Positions 1 through 12,499 of a stretch of 64,000 nucleotides of DNA are shown here, in pieces. The DNA is from Alnus glutinosa (lineage: Eukaryota > Streptophyta > Magnoliopsida > Fagales > Betulaceae): the NCBI RefSeq assembly GCF_958979055.1, contig NC_084890.1, forward strand, positions 29,867,116 to 29,931,115, given 5' to 3'. The translations under genes and the position numbers were made by a program. Within the stretch, counting starts at the first letter, position 1; each line of letters begins with the position of its first letter. A model generated the notes under the pieces. That model ran no database searches. It saw nothing but the letters and a program-made list of their open reading frames with translations, and was not told where the DNA came from.

Positions 1-725
1 ATCCAAAACATCTCCAATAAAATCAAAATTAAACATAATCTTAGCTTTTAGCACGATTTTCGTGTTCTAGAACTACTGGGTAAATCAAATTTACTTGGTA
101 ATCTCAAATCCTTACCATGCTGATTTCCGTTTGATACTGACGAGCTAGAGAGTAACAAAATTACATGCTAATTTTGCCGGAACAGGGCCGTAAAACGCAG
201 TTCCAGCTGCTACCCACTCACAACGTCGGTGGCCCAACCACCGTAGCCACCCAATTTCAAGCCCCTAATTCGGCCAGCTCCTTGGAGGATGAAAACCTTG
301 TTACCTCTGGTAGCTCTTCTCCATCGTGAATCTGTCTCTCTCTGCTTCGGTCTCTCTTCTCTGTCTCATCATCTCTCTCAATCTCTCGGTTTGTAAAAGA
401 AAAGGAAGACGGAGATGGGTTTCGGTTGAGATGAAGAAAACAGGGGAGAGTTGTGGGCAACAAACCAAGAGAAGGAAAGGAGAAAATATGAGAGAATGGG
501 GAAGAGGGGGAAACGTTTTAGAGCGCAGGGGAAGTAAAAATGTCAAGAAAGTATTTCTTCTTCTAAAAGCTTCTCCAACACGTTTTGGACAAGTCATGAG
601 TCACTCGACCTTTCTCTCATGTTTATCTTCTTTTCTGAATCACGCCAGTGCTCCGTACAATAACGGCTGGCATTTCACTAAAATCTAGCACATGATTTGC
701 AAACATAACACTCACTATCTACTCA
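1..725 (-). mobile_element. possible fossil LTR piece (gypsy-like), left part
   Basis: The composition and word order (GC-rich block with paired 'cggtggccca' and 'accaccgtagccac', then a CT-rich leader, then a purine-rich block) match the layout at about 17760-18200, which I read as the promoter/leader end of a long LTR on the minus strand. The AT-rich stretch at 1808-2100 looks like the continuation, with the 726-1807 transposon inserted between. Broken remnant with no internal coding region seen. Inference from resemblance only; a host-gene promoter/leader is the alternative. Confidence 0.3.
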
Positions 726-1216
726 GAGCACTCACACCAATTTATGGAAATTTTGAGCCAAAATAGATAACCAAAACCTCTTTTTTCTAGTTTAGCTAAC
801 CACTTTCAAAATTATCCTCCATCTGATTATCTAGATTTTTATCTATTTTATTAAAATAATCATTTTTAATATTTTTTTATTCTTTTTTGTTAAAACCTCG
901 TATGCACTCATCTCTACAAACTGAACCAAAACAAAGAGCATTCTTCTTCTTCAACGAAAATTAGACAAAACCAGAACAACAACCTTCTTCTTGAACGAAT
1001 ATCCCACAATTTCTATTCTTGAAACTAAGGCGAAAAACATAAATGAAAATCAAAGAAAGATGACCCAATCTAGTATCAAAGAAAGATGACGAACCAGAAA
1101 GGAAAATCAACTAAATGGGCAACTAAAACTAACCATTAGGAAGATGTGCAATGTATCAAAGAAAGAAGATGAAACAATTAAATGGGTAACTAAAACCAAA
1201 AATTAAAATCAATTAA

Positions 1217-1520
1217 ATGGCTTCCCAGGCACTAGCTCTGGTGCGAAATCGTAAATCAGACGAAATCGTGAAGCTAAAGCAAACAAGGTTGACAGTTCAA
1301 GAGGAACTTAGGAAAAGAGATGATGAATTACTTATCTCAAAGATCTGCTTAGCAAATCCATGAGACAAAGAGATGAAGCACAAGAGAAATGTCAAAGGTT
1401 CCTCCTTGAGAAGCTCCTCCTTTAACAACAACAGCAAGAGACAGGTCCTCTTTCAGGAATTTTTAGCATTGAAGATGAACCTAGAAGAGGAATTGACTCC
1501 AACAATGGCTTGCTGGGAGA
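1217..1520 (+). pseudogene. captured fragment of a DUF1635-like plant coiled-coil protein
   Basis: From the ATG at 1217 the frame reads MASQALALVRNRKSDEIVKL and then a charged helix (EELRKRDDELLISK). At about 1342 the match continues one frame over as DLLSKSMRQRDEAQEKCQ and FLLEKLLL. A TAA lies at 1423-1425, followed in the same frame by QQQQETGPLSGIFSIEDEP and RRGIDSNNG. The run 'RDEAQEKCQR-LLLEKLLLQQQQ...EDEPRRGIDSNNG' is what I remember of plant DUF1635 proteins of unknown function; this is recall, not a search. One frameshift and one stop make it a non-functional fragment. It lies wholly inside the 726-1807 element and ends abruptly in a GA-repeat, as expected for transduplication. Confidence 0.6.
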
Positions 1521-1654
1521 GAGAGAGAGAGAGAGATTGGTGCGTTGAAGAGACTCGTTGAAAAGAAAGAGAAAAGAAAATAAAATGATGCTGGGAGAGA
1601 AAAAGGCCGATGCGTTAAACGAGAAAAGGAAAAAAATAAAATAAAATAATGATA

Positions 1655-1704
1655 CATTCATGTACAGTATCACGCCCCATGTGGCGTGATACTGTATATG
1701 AACG
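1655..1704. repeat. perfect-core inverted repeat (hairpin) inside the Pack element
   Basis: The arms tacagtatcacgcc (1663-1676) and ggcgtgatactgta (1683-1696) are exact reverse complements around a 6-nt loop. With two mismatches the stem extends to about 22 bp. It lies between the captured fragment and the right end of the transposon. Confidence 0.8.
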
Positions 1705-3289
1705 GGTTTTACATTTTGGTTTACGGAATCTGATGGAGGCGTTTTTTCGTGTTTTGATTACGTATTCTAACCAAAAGTTGAAGATAGCGAATTCGGTGTG
1801 AATGCTCTTAGCCTAACCGAGTAAGCTGAAACTTTAGCTTATTCGGTTACTACCCAAAAATAAATCCATTACCTCTAAATAAAATCGCATGATGCTTTTA
1901 AATCATCCGTGACGTAAATCAGTCTAAAACAAACTCCTTATAAAATCAAGACTTGTAAATTAAATTCCACCGATTAAAATATATTTTCATAAATATTCAC
2001 ATATCTCTAAAAATACCCCCGAGATTATTATTTTGGCCTTAAAATATTTTAACGTGATTTTAAATCTCGAAATCAAAATCCGTTTATTCCGAGATTAAAT
2101 TTTTACATAACGAATGAAGTATGAGAGGAGAGGATGGCAGAGTGAGGAGGCGAACGATAAGAGAACAAAATCCAAGAAGAGAGGATGGGGAAGTGAGAGA
2201 AAGAGAGGACAATGATAAATCCAAGTGGTGAATGGATAGGGGAGGAGAAGAACAGCAACGTCGTAACCAACAGACTGTGTGACTGTGAGGGTTTTTTTTT
2301 TTTTTTTTCTTCTTCTTCTTCTTTGTAGGTGAAGTTTGGCTCTTTTGAGAATATGGGAGACTAGGACCATTAGAATAAGGAAAACAATGGCCTTGTCACT
2401 GCCGAGAATGGTGGAAAGAGAGCTTGTCGGTAAATTGAAAGGACAGAGATGACTAGTATAAGTTATATTACCACTAGGTCTAGGAGCAGTACTATCGACA
2501 CTTTGATTAGAACTCCCTCCCATTTTATAGAAAACTTGAGCTTTTGATGAATTAGGATCCAAGTGTACGCGTACAAGAGCTGCATCCATGGCGATAGTAG
2601 CACACCTAAATGTTCAAGTAACCCCACCAAAATATACATATATAATTAAGGGAATGAAATAAGCTTTAGGGTATCTGCTGCTAGTACTCTAACGGTTTAA
2701 ACACAACAACTAAGCCATTGTGGAAGCTAGAGGAGAGCTTAAGAAAAATAGTCTTGTCAAAAGAAGGATGTGGCCAAGAAGTTGAGTACCATGAAGTGGA
2801 ATTTATCACGCGTTGTAGAGCCAAAACTAACAATGAGCAAGTAGATGACAAGAATTAGGGGGAGTCAAAGGGATAAGAAAAAAGTGTCGTGATGGGGACA
2901 ACATGCAAATGGAGTATAGTCCATATGTTTTGGAGGTGGCTCATATTCAACCCCGCCAGTCATTATGAGTATGAACTGCTGAAATTTTCGAGGGCTTTGA
3001 ACTCTCTGACAAATCGTAATCTTCTTCATTTAGTTAAGGAAAAGAGACCTAATATCTTATTTCTTTTAGTGATGTTTACAATATAACAAGCTCATATTTA
3101 TAGGTAAATGTGACTAAGTGTTAGACTTCAATTATAGCTATGTCACAGTCTTCAATTGTGACTAGGTGATAGTCTTCAACTATAATTAGGTCATAGTCTT
3201 CGACTGTGGGTAGGTGTGCTAGCTAGTCTTCAACTGTATCTTGGATTCTTGATCTCTTGATATACTCTAACACTGTGTTAAGGCCTAAA

Positions 3290-3860
3290 CGACAAATGGA
3301 GGCGTTCCGGAATGTATTGGAGGATTGTCAACTAAGTGATTTGGACTTCACAAGGTCTAAGTTTACATGGTGCAACAACCGTACGGATCATACTTTTAGT
3401 AGGGAAAGGCTTGATAGAGCAGTGACAAATCTTAATTGGTTTGGGAATTTTAAGGATGGGGATATCCGTGCCTTGGTTGCTAGCAATTTTGACCATTACC
3501 CTCTACTTATAAATTATCAATTATGGACGTTGGCGCAGAGACTACAGCAGTAGAAATTAGACTTTTAAATTCAAGGACAGTTGGATGGTTAAAGATGAAT
3601 GTTAAGAAGTGATCAAGCGGGCTTGGTGAACTAAGGAGCATTTGGGAGACATGCTAAAAAATGTTTAGTTGGGGCTAGAGGAATGTAAGCAGCGTTTGAT
3701 ATCATGGAGAACAAGCATGAGGGAGCATTCAGGGGTATTGTTGAAACATGAATTTAGTAAACTGGAGACTTTCCAAGGATGTGTAGACGCAGATTCAGTT
3801 TGTCGTGTAAAGCAAATTCAGATGGAAATTGATGATATATTGGAAAAAAGATGAGGTGCA
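3290..3860 (+). mobile_element. L1-type LINE remnant (endonuclease C-terminus and linker)
   Basis: The frame from about 3293 reads MEAFRNVLEDCQLSDLDF, then SKFTWCNN, ERLDRAVTN and FDHYPLLI. This is the end of the apurinic endonuclease domain of plant L1 elements, where the usual motifs are DLGF.G..FTW, ERLDR and SDH.P (here FDHYP). After a stop and a degraded stretch, 3669-3854 reads LEECKQRLISWRTS and KQIQMEIDDILEKR, the linker that precedes the reverse transcriptase. No RT domain follows. Truncated at both ends and interrupted by stops; a dead fragment. Confidence 0.75.
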
Positions 3861-4040
3861 CTAAAAAGGTTTTGTGAGTATAAACATTTTGTAATTCGCT
3901 CATTCTTCGTAATTTATTGATTTTTTGAGTTTGGCTGCCCCGCACTTCGTAACCAAATATTTTTGTTAACTACTTACTACTTTACATATTTGGTTAATTG
4001 TTTGGTTATGCTTGGTTTGGAGCATTTATTATTTTCACTT

Positions 4041-4880
4041 TTATGCAATGAGGTCAATTGGAACCTTGTTTGCACCATACTTGCTTGGGAGTGATCGAGC
4101 CGAGAATAGGGTCTCCAGTGTAATCCATACATCGCGAGAAGAGGTGAGAGTCAAAATATGTGGAAGGACTTCTTCAAGGGTTGAGACGGAACTAAGCACC
4201 AGTTGTCCTGGTGATACCAAGTTTGGTAGGGAGCTTTGTCTGCTATGGACGCAGTAGCATCGAGGTGTTTGGGATGTGGTCGTGGATTTAACTGTACCAT
4301 CAACAAAGCCGAAAGGGCTATGACCTTTCAAAAAATTGGTGATTAAAAACCTCTATAAAGAGTAATTATCACGGTTGAGTTTAAGAGTGATGTGGTGGTT
4401 GTGGGGTTGGGAAGGTTGAGACAGAGGCGGAAGGGGTGGGGAAGGAGGTTGAAGAAGTAGCCATTGACGTTAGTCTAGAGTGGCTTTGATACCATATAGA
4501 ATTTGTTTGATTTCTGTCTGTCTACTTCAAACGTAGAGCAGTATGTTCTATTTATAATCAAAGAGATAGTTATCCATTACAAGACTTGTATCATACCTAT
4601 CTAATAGAAACCTTTTGATACACAATGATCATAAGATATGATTCACTATGAGTCTTGTTCTTGATTGTTCTTTTGATTTGGAGAGTTTATGCTTGAACTG
4701 GTTTCTATCTGTTCTGCATGAGTTAATAGAAAATTCGAGTGGGTGTAAATGATCCCCTGAGTTGAGTATGTCGGTTGGGCTTTTTAAATGTGGCTGCTTG
4801 CAAGCACGAATGGAGCAGTGCAGCGAAAACATGATTCAGTAATGCAGCAGAAAAAAGAATCAACAAAAGAACAAACATGA
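4041..4880 (-). mobile_element. fossil Copia LTR-retrotransposon: LTR remnant, primer-binding site, start of gag
   Basis: On the minus strand a tRNA-iMet-type primer-binding site (tggtatcaaagcc, 4484-4496) is followed by a leader and a gag-like frame (4331-4041) with the Copia gag signature: GFVDGTV near the start, then a D/GQLVLSS motif and a W.TLE.LF motif. On the other side of the binding site, the AT-rich sequence to about 4880 is the likely LTR remnant. The element is broken and lacks everything downstream of gag. Confidence 0.65.
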
Positions 4881-5143
4881 TTTATATGTATGAAAAAATA
4901 AAGAGAATGAAAAGACATATTAGGGTACAATGACTAATAATTGTTTGGGCTTACACACTGTATAAGCAGTTGCTATGCACGGCCACTTAATTAACCAAGT
5001 TAAGCCCATAGAGTATTGCCTTCTTAAAGCCCACTTTATTGTGATGCATTGTTGTTCACTTGTATGTGCAATTCCTTTAAATCACATTATTATTTGTTTT
5101 GAATAATAATGCATGATTGTTCATATTGTTCATATTGTGACAG

Positions 5144-7700
5144 GTGCAATACCAAGAGAAATTGGTAATCTACAAAACCTTGAGATCTTCAGTATCGCAT
5201 TGAACAACTTTAGTGGTCCAATTCCATTTGAGATCTTCAATATCTCAACAATACGAACAATTGCTATGACTTGGAATAATCTCACAGGCCATCTTCCATC
5301 AAATGTAGGCTTCTTTCTTCGAAATCTTCAGGGTCTTTATCTCGGAGTAAACAAACTAAGTGGAATAATACCTAACTCTATCTCCAATGCTTCACAACTC
5401 ACTATACTAGATCTGAGCATCAACTCATTCTCGGGCTTAATTCCTATATCACTTGGTAATTTATGGTTCCTCAAGACGCTCAACCTAGTAGGAAATAACT
5501 TGACCATTGACTCTTCCACTTTAGAGCTCAACATTTTCTCTTCTTTGTCAAATTTGGCATATCTAACACATTTAGATTTGTCAAGTAATCCATTGAATGA
5601 CATCCTTCCCAGTTCTATTGGAAATCTCTCTACCTCTCTTCAAGTCCTTACCATTGAGAATTGTAATATTAAGGGCATCATTCCTAGAGATATAGGCAAT
5701 TTAAGCAACTTGACGACTTTGTTCCTAGGGACCAATGAATTGGTTGGACCTATTCCAACTACCGTGGGAAGATTGCACAAGCTTCAAGGTCTCGGTCTTA
5801 ATGATAATAGACTAGAAGGTCCCATCCCATCTGAACTTTGTCATTTGGAGAACTTGTATGAAATGCATTTTAGTGGTAATGAGCTTTCTGGACCCATTCC
5901 CGCATGGTTGAATAATCTCACTTTTCTAAGACATCTTTACTTAGACTTTAATCAATTAAATTCTACGATTCCATCAAGCTTGTGGAGCCTTACAAATATC
6001 TTGGAGGTCAAGCTCTCAGCAAACTCTTTAAGTGGCACTCTCTCATTAGAGATTGGAAACATGATGGTCTTGAGAGTATTAGAGTTATCAAGAAATCAAC
6101 TATCTGGTCATATCCCAACAACAATTGGTAGCCTAAAAAATCTAGCTAATCTCTCATTGGCCGGCAATCGATTAGAAGGCTCAATTCCTGAATCTTTTGG
6201 TGAATTGGTAAGTTTGGAATTCTTGGACCTTTCCAGTAATAATTTATCCGGTAAGATTCCAAAGTCCTTAGAAACAGTTTCACAACTCAAATATCTAAAT
6301 CTCTCTTTCAATAGACTACAAGGAGAAATTCCTGTAGCAGGACCATTTGTGAACTTCTCTGCTGTATCATTTATGTCAAATGATGGACTTTGTGGTGTTC
6401 CTCGACTGCATGTTCCCCCATGTAAAGCAATTGATCCTCGACCAAAAACGACCACAACAGCACATATATTAAAGTATGTATTACCAACGATTGGATTAAC
6501 AACGTTTGTAGTTGCTCTTGTGTTAGTTTGGACAAGACGCCAAAAAAGGAATATGAAAATTCCAGTGGAGGAAAAATCATTAGCACTAGCCACGTGGAGA
6601 AGAATTTCCCAACAAGAACTTCTACAAGCAACAGAAGGGTTCAGTGCAAGCAACTTACTTGGTAAAGGGAGCTTTGGATCAGTATACCAAGGGAGACTCT
6701 CAGATGGAATGATTGTTGCAATAAAAGTTTTTGATTTGGCAGTAGAAGGGGCTTTCAAGAGTTTTGATATAGAGTGTGGGATACTACGCAATATTCGTCA
6801 TCAGAATCTTCTTAAAATCATCAGCACTTGTAGTAACATGGACTTCAAAGCTTTTGTATTGGAATACATGCCTAATGGGAACCTAGAGAAGTGGTTGCAT
6901 TCTCAAGACCACTGTTTGAGCATCTTACAAAGACTAAATATAATGATCAATGTCGCATCAGCACTGGAATACCTTCATTATGGTTATTCAATACCTATTG
7001 TTCATTGTGATTTGAAGCCCAACAATATCTTATTAGATGAAGATCTGGTCGCACATGTCGCTGATTTTGGCATTGCCAAGCTTTTGGGTGATGGGGATTC
7101 TATGATGCAAACCATGACTCTCGCTACTATTGGGTATATGGCACCAGGTGATGTTTTTACCTTACAATTAGAACTTGAATCTCTGGCATTTTATTCATGC
7201 ATACTTGAATAACTATAGCCTTTTTGTAGAATATTGACTATAGCACCTTTTCTTTTCTTTTTTCTTTTTTTTTTTTTTTTTTTTTTTCAATCGCTATTGT
7301 GCTATACATAATTATGTTCTCATGATTAGTTGTTATGTTCCAAATAGAGTATGGGTCGGCAGGAATTGTTTCTACAAGTGGCGATGTCTATAGTTATGGT
7401 ATTTTGCTGATGGAAACTTTTACAAAAAAGAAACCTACTGATGACATGTTTGCTGGAGAAATGAGCTTGAAGCGTTGGGTAGAAGAATCAGCAGCCTTTT
7501 CAGTAACTAAAGTCATTGATGCCAATTTATTGACAACCGAAAGTGATTATGCTTCTAAAGAGGATTGCATATCATCCATAATGGAGTTGGCATTGCACTG
7601 TTGTGCAAAGTTACCTGAGCATAGGGTTAATGCAAAAAGTATTTCAATCACACTCAACAAGATCAAATTGAAGTTTCTACAAGATAGTGAAGGAAGCTAG
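5144..7700 (+). CDS. LRR receptor-like kinase, subfamily XII type, copy A (5'-partial)
   Basis: Transmembrane receptor kinase of the FLS2/EFR/Xa21-like class, expected at the plasma membrane to sense a ligand through its LRRs. Exon 2 (5144-7147) follows an acceptor '...gtgacag' and opens in mid-repeat with GAIPREIGNLQNLEIF. It encodes about 17 LRRs, a cap around DGLCGVPRLHVPPCK, a membrane helix (about 6463-6535, YVLPTIGLTTFVVALVLVW) and the kinase N-lobe with LGKGSFGSV and VAIKVF. The catalytic loop is HCDLKPNN (non-RD: Cys where Arg is usual), then DFG, and the exon ends at MAP|. An intron (7148-7347, GT..AG, with a long T run) is followed by exon 3 (7348-7700: EYGSAG, STSGDVYSYG, METFTKKKPTD, stop). 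All reading frames are open. Exon 1 (signal peptide and first LRRs) is not in the 5.1 kb upstream, so the gene is either cut by the window edge through a long intron or has lost its 5' end. Confidence 0.87.
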
Positions 7701-10700
7701 TATGAGAGCATCAAGTTTGTTCATAGCTCTTTCATGTTTGTCCTCTTGAAACAAATCTGTGTTCTTGAAATAAATTTTTGATTGCTTAAAATTACTGTTT
7801 CATGTATGACAAAGTAGAATTGATTTCTTGGAATATTGGTTACATGTTAATTTTATAATTAAATTATTTGCTTGATTGAAAAATGTGCATAATTAGATCA
7901 TAAATTTCATATTTGAGTAGAATTGAAATTAATTTCCAAGAAGCAAGATTTGAAGAAGAGAAGAGAGGAGGAGGGTTAAATCTGTGTTCCAGAATGATCC
8001 TATTGGTTGTATTTTTGGACTTGAAGCTCCAAAGGCTGAAGAAGAAGAAGACTCTGCTTAATTTGAAAGAGTGTGATCATTTAGAAAATATTCATTAATG
8101 TCTAAATACCGAATTTGAGAATTCACTAGACCAACTGAGTTCCAGATTAATATTGAGAAAATTATAATGAACAATTAAAAGAAAAAGAAAAAGAAAAATT
8201 AAAAATAAAGCGGTTGTTCTAGATCTTGATTAGCTAGGGCCAAATATTATCCCAAAGAAATAAGGAAAGGAAAATTTAAAACATATAATGACATTTATTA
8301 TAAATTTTACTTTCATTCTGTTTCAAATCATGCAACGTGTCATTATATGTGTAGTGTATATCATATATAACTAACGATTATAAGTTTAACATGCAGAATT
8401 CATAAAACATGTGACTTGAAAATTAAAGGGTCACAAATCTAACTCTTTTAGTAAGTTGATTTTACCCCGAGTGATTTTCTAAGATTTGATTTGATTAACA
8501 AGGACATCAAGGCTTCATCTATATAAAGAGGTTTACCTTTGAAAGAAAAGTTCACATTACATCATTTCCCACTTTTATAGCAGCTTTTATGACAGAAAAC
8601 AAGATACATAGCACCAATAAAGAATAAGGTTGGAGATATTGTATCCAAACAAAAATATATGCTGCACACACAAACAGATATTCTATGTTTCGCATATCAA
8701 TAAACACAAAACATTATAAACATGGAGGCAAATAGCAAACCACTTAAGTTGAAATTTCAACGGTCAGAATATTATAACGTCGGTTGCAAACCTTATGACT
8801 ACCACAGTTGCAGAAAGGGTCATCCGATCCGCAGTTTCCTAAGTACATGAACTTCTCCAATAGAGAACTACCCTTTCAGAAACTGTCTTTATGAGTTACC
8901 TACTACACTAGCTAACATGTGTCGAATCACAGTACTTAAAATTCCAAAAATTATATCGCAGATCGAACTATTCTTTAATCCTTACTTATCTAGTTGGTGA
9001 TCATCCATCTACAATTCGCTTATGAGGAATGAGTTTGCTTTAGTTCTTTTCCTAGACGACAATGTAATAAGATTGTTCTAATCTTTCAGCCTCATTATAT
9101 GTTGGCAAAACAAAATGATAGGTTACCGTGCATCAACAGTGGACTCTTGTTTTCACAATGAAAGATGCAAGGTGGGCAAGTAAATGATTGTCTAGAACTA
9201 ATCGTGTGACACAGGGGATCCGTCTATATCACTGTACAGAGCCACAAGTGCTTATGGTGATGCCAATCTTTATGGATTTTACATGCCAGATGCTAATGGA
9301 TGGTGTAACTTATGTTTCAAATAGAATGTATATATGTTTGAGGGGGTCAACAGTATTTTTGCATTTAGTTTCTTAAGACTTGTTGTTAGTATCAAATATT
9401 TAACCCTACAAACATGATCAAGAAAAATTAGACTAAAAGCTCATGGTAGCTGCCATACGACAAAACCTTTGCTTTCTTTTTATCTGCAAGCTATTTCATT
9501 GCTTCATACCCAACTTATTCTCAAATAAACAAACAGACAGGTAGCTGCAGCGTGAACTAATTGCAGCCAAACCTCAAATGCTCTGCTACTGGATGTTTTT
9601 TTCTTTCTTATATGGGGATACACATATTACATCAACTCATTCTGAAGCTCCAAAGAATGAAGAAGAAGAGAAGGTGCATCGAATCCCTCAAAACAACATG
9701 TATCTAAACAAATCCCAAGGCTAAGGTGGCGGTTACTACTAGGTCCAAGCTTATGGGTCGGTCTAAGAGGGAAAGAAAGAGCAATTCTTATGAACTCTCA
9801 TGGGTATGAAATTCTTGCCGGCTATTTTGATTGAAGTGGACTCTTTGATTTTTCTGTTTGAATTTTTATTTGGAGATTTATAGAGGACTCTGCTTTGACA
9901 GAGAGTATGTTCATTTAGAAACTAAGTTCAACCCTTCCTTTGAGTATTATTGTTCAACATGTCTATGCTACTATATTATGAATTGACGGGAAGAAGTTTA
10001 TAGCCACTATCTCATGAAAGGAGATGATAAGAACGAAAATTTTACATCCTACTATACAAGTTTTATCTTGCTTGAAGCATATGTTTTAAAAGTTATTCAT
10101 TAATGTCTAATACTAATCTCGAATAGCTTTGGGAATTTACAGCATTTTAGAGATCAGTAAGGGGAATAAAAACCGAACCCATAATTCCATTTTAGAAACA
10201 ATTCTCTTACTATTAATACTTTGTTCAGTTCTATAGATTTATTTAATTAATTTTCTTTTTTTGAAGATTTATTTGTTATATCCATTTACAAAAAAGTCTT
10301 GACTTCATTCACTGGAAATATAAGACAGTTGCAAGTGTTCAGTAAGGCCTTGTGCCCCATATTTTCTATTAGAGAAAGTAGATGGACCTAAGTAATTGTT
10401 GGGGAGATATAAATGTGGCATTCACAACTATATTTGAACGAAAAAGTTTTTCTCTGAATTGAATTAGAGAATGGTTCCTTTGGAACATATAATGAGTTCT
10501 ACGATCGAAACATGAGAAGCATGTGAGAGTTTCCTCGTTCAATAAAATTCATCCGTTTAGATAAGGACATTACTCTGACAAGAATTTCCTATATAATATT
10601 TAAGATTCCATCGGTACGACAAGGTAGTGGAGACATGAATTATTCTAGGAAATAGTTAAAAAAGAAAAAACTCATAGTCAAACTTTCTTGTCTTTGTAAT

Positions 10701-11025
10701 TTCATCATATTACATTCCACGATTTTTTGAAGAAAAAAACAAAGTGTCAAAAAAGGAATGATTCCTGCATACATTCCTGCTGCTAACCACTTGGCAAAAT
10801 TGCTCTATAGAAGTAATTACATTATATCAAGGTATCCCATCCCTACTATGATTTTTACTTCTTTACTTGTGGTTGGGGCATTCTCACAAATAAATACTCA
10901 CATAAACAATGGTCCCTCCCGTCATGACCACCCTGCTATTTTAGGAGGGACTGCAATTCACCCTCTCTATTTAGAGGGCCTCAATTAGCCGGCTCGGTCG
11001 GAGTATGGTTGGTAGAATTTTATTT
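7701..11025. other. gene-poor stretch downstream of copy A
   Basis: No gene seen. It holds partial duplications: 8495-8560 (aaggacatcaaggcttcat, then tatataaagaggtttacctt) and 9555-9635 (ctcaaatgctctgctactgga, then tatggggatacacat) recur around 22340-22360, 22703-22745 and 22755-22830. A local repeat pair (gaagctccaaag...gaagaagaag at 8025 and 9650; ttcattaatgtctaa at 8090 and 10095) shows further internal duplication. The copy at 8495-8560 is an empty site for the solo LTR at 22365. Short open frames here (e.g. 10758-10988) have no recognisable content. Confidence 0.5.
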
Positions 11026-11350
11026 TTGTTTTTTTATTTTAGGGGCATAATTAGTTTTTACAATCATTTATGTTCTCTATTTAACACAAAATCTTATGGA
11101 TGTCTCAAATTTGTTATGAATCCAAACTTGGACCTCAAATCTTTTAGATTAAAATATGATGGGGATTCTCATTTGATTTTTTATTTTATTTTATTTTATT
11201 TTTTATGGCCTTTTGGGCCCTCTAAGGTAAAAAAAGAAGTGGCCTAGCCCATTTAAGAACCAAGCCCACAACCAGAGCCAGATTCATACAAAAGTGTCTA
11301 ATGTTTAATTTTTATTTAATTTGGGCAACATCACCAACTCAAAAGTGTTA
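11026..11350. repeat. segmental repeat shared with 45060-45740
   Basis: Shared landmarks in the same order are tttatgttctctatttaaca, ggatgtctc, tatgaatccaaa, cctcaaatctttta, gccctctaaggtaa, agaagtggcctagcccattt, and taatgtttaatttttattta near the end. Both copies lie downstream of an LRR-RLK exon 3 (A and B), so they mark the 3' flank of the duplicated receptor unit. Noncoding. Confidence 0.75.
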
Positions 11351-11639
11351 CTAATGTTCTGTTATTTGTACATTAATTAATGTTGTGTCATCTGCTTTCT
11401 GTTTTAGTTTATTGTTTGTAAGTGTTTGTTTGGGAATTCACCCTCTCTATGTGATGTAGTTGAGCTATGTTTTAGGAGCAGGTGGTTTGGATGTGTGATG
11501 GTGTTTTTTGTTTTTTGAGTTCCATTATGGTGTTATGAACCTGTTGGAGTTTGAGTTGTATTCTTTTATGTTTTGGAATGAACAAGCTTATTTATCAAAA
11601 AAAAAAAAAAAAAAAGAAAGAAAAAGGAAAGCGTTAATC

Positions 11640-12078
11640 CACGAGTGACAAAAGACTTTAATTCTTAGCAACAACTTGAGCAAGTAAAAGACAATTTCGA
11701 CAAAGTAAACTTGATTGATGTCATGGTATACAAAGGTCTTTAAATTGAAAACATCAATGTCAACCGGCCAGGAACCTAAGACATGCGTCAACATGGTCGT
11801 TAAAATCTTGTAAAAATCTCGTAAATGTCTAGCTGATAAAGACATGGTTACACATGAGATTGTTAAGCCAAGTAATGTCTTGCTAGATGAAGGCTTAATC
11901 TCCGATTGGCAACCAGATTCACCAATGTAGTAAGTTTATCGTTGTGTGAACGTGAAAAGTAAATTAAAAGATAGTTCATGAAAACTATTTATTCATATCA
12001 TTCATTAAAGGAAAAACAAATAGAAAACTATCTATGAAAGCGTAGTTAGGTTGCAAATCTTTCAACTTTCTTCCTCCT

Positions 12079-12135
<57 letters not shown>

Positions 12136-12480
12136 TTAACTTTGCTTTTTAAATAGTTGTTGTCACGCTGAGAAAAGAAAAAAGTTTTGTTCCCAGATTC
12201 CCTTCGCCAATAATATAACAGTTTTCTTTGGACTTATCAATGTTAAATCTAAGGTCAGGAACTAGAAAATGAGTAGAACCACAAAACCAAGGATGATAAG
12301 TATTTGTGATAATGACAAGGGTATGCATGAGACGAACAACGCTCTCAAGGTTCTAAGATTGGCAATATCAAAGACCAATTATTTAAATGAGAAGTTTAAA
12401 AGTAGAAACCTAAAGAAATGAATGCGTCAACGTAATTAATTTGTCATCACAATCTTGTCCTGATTTCAGACCCTTGGAGC
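11640..12480 (+). pseudogene. very decayed RLK kinase fragment
   Basis: Scattered codons still match a receptor kinase: 'gacaatttcgacaaagtaaac' (DNFDKVN), 'atggtatacaaaggtct' (MVYKGL, the end of the P-loop region), 'aatcttgtaaaaatc' (NLVKI) and 'aagccaagtaatgtcttgctagatgaag' (KPSNVLLDE, the catalytic loop). The order is that of a kinase domain, but most of the domain is lost and there are many stops. Related fragments lie at 46860-47510, 51290-51720 and 53690-53990. At about 12480 the homology with 51790 is interrupted by the element at 12500-13635 and resumes after it. Confidence 0.55.
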
Positions 12481-12499
12481 TACAGTAGCATCAGTAGGC

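Larger units (their letters stand above)
726..1807. mobile_element. Pack-type (Mutator-like) DNA transposon carrying a host gene fragment
   Basis: The left end (gagcactcacacca) and the reverse complement of the right end (gagcattcacaccga) are near-identical, and both continue into related AT-rich sequence with 'aaccaaaac' and 'ttggttag' blocks. The interior holds a recognisable piece of a host coding sequence (1217-1520) and no transposase, which is the Pack-MULE arrangement. A related left end lies at about 37720 ('atctaaccaaaaccca' then 'tctagtttaacta'). I could not see a clear 9-bp target duplication (left flank atctactca, right flank ttagcctaa), so the superfamily is inferred. Confidence 0.6.

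Noticed and set aside
2095-2589. 164-codon open frame on the minus strand (MDAALVRVHLDPNSSKAQ...)
   Set aside because: No recognisable domain; the second half is a Lys/Arg run translated from a T/CTT tract. The first 90 codons could be a gene scrap, but nothing supports it.
10330-10680. Possible organelle-derived DNA insert
   Set aside because: Some words looked plastid-like (gaattagagaatggttcc), but I could not match any plastid gene or order.
10758-10988. 76-codon open frame on the plus strand
   Set aside because: Short, no motif, no splice or regulatory context, and it overlaps repeat-like sequence shared with 11435 (attcaccctctctat).
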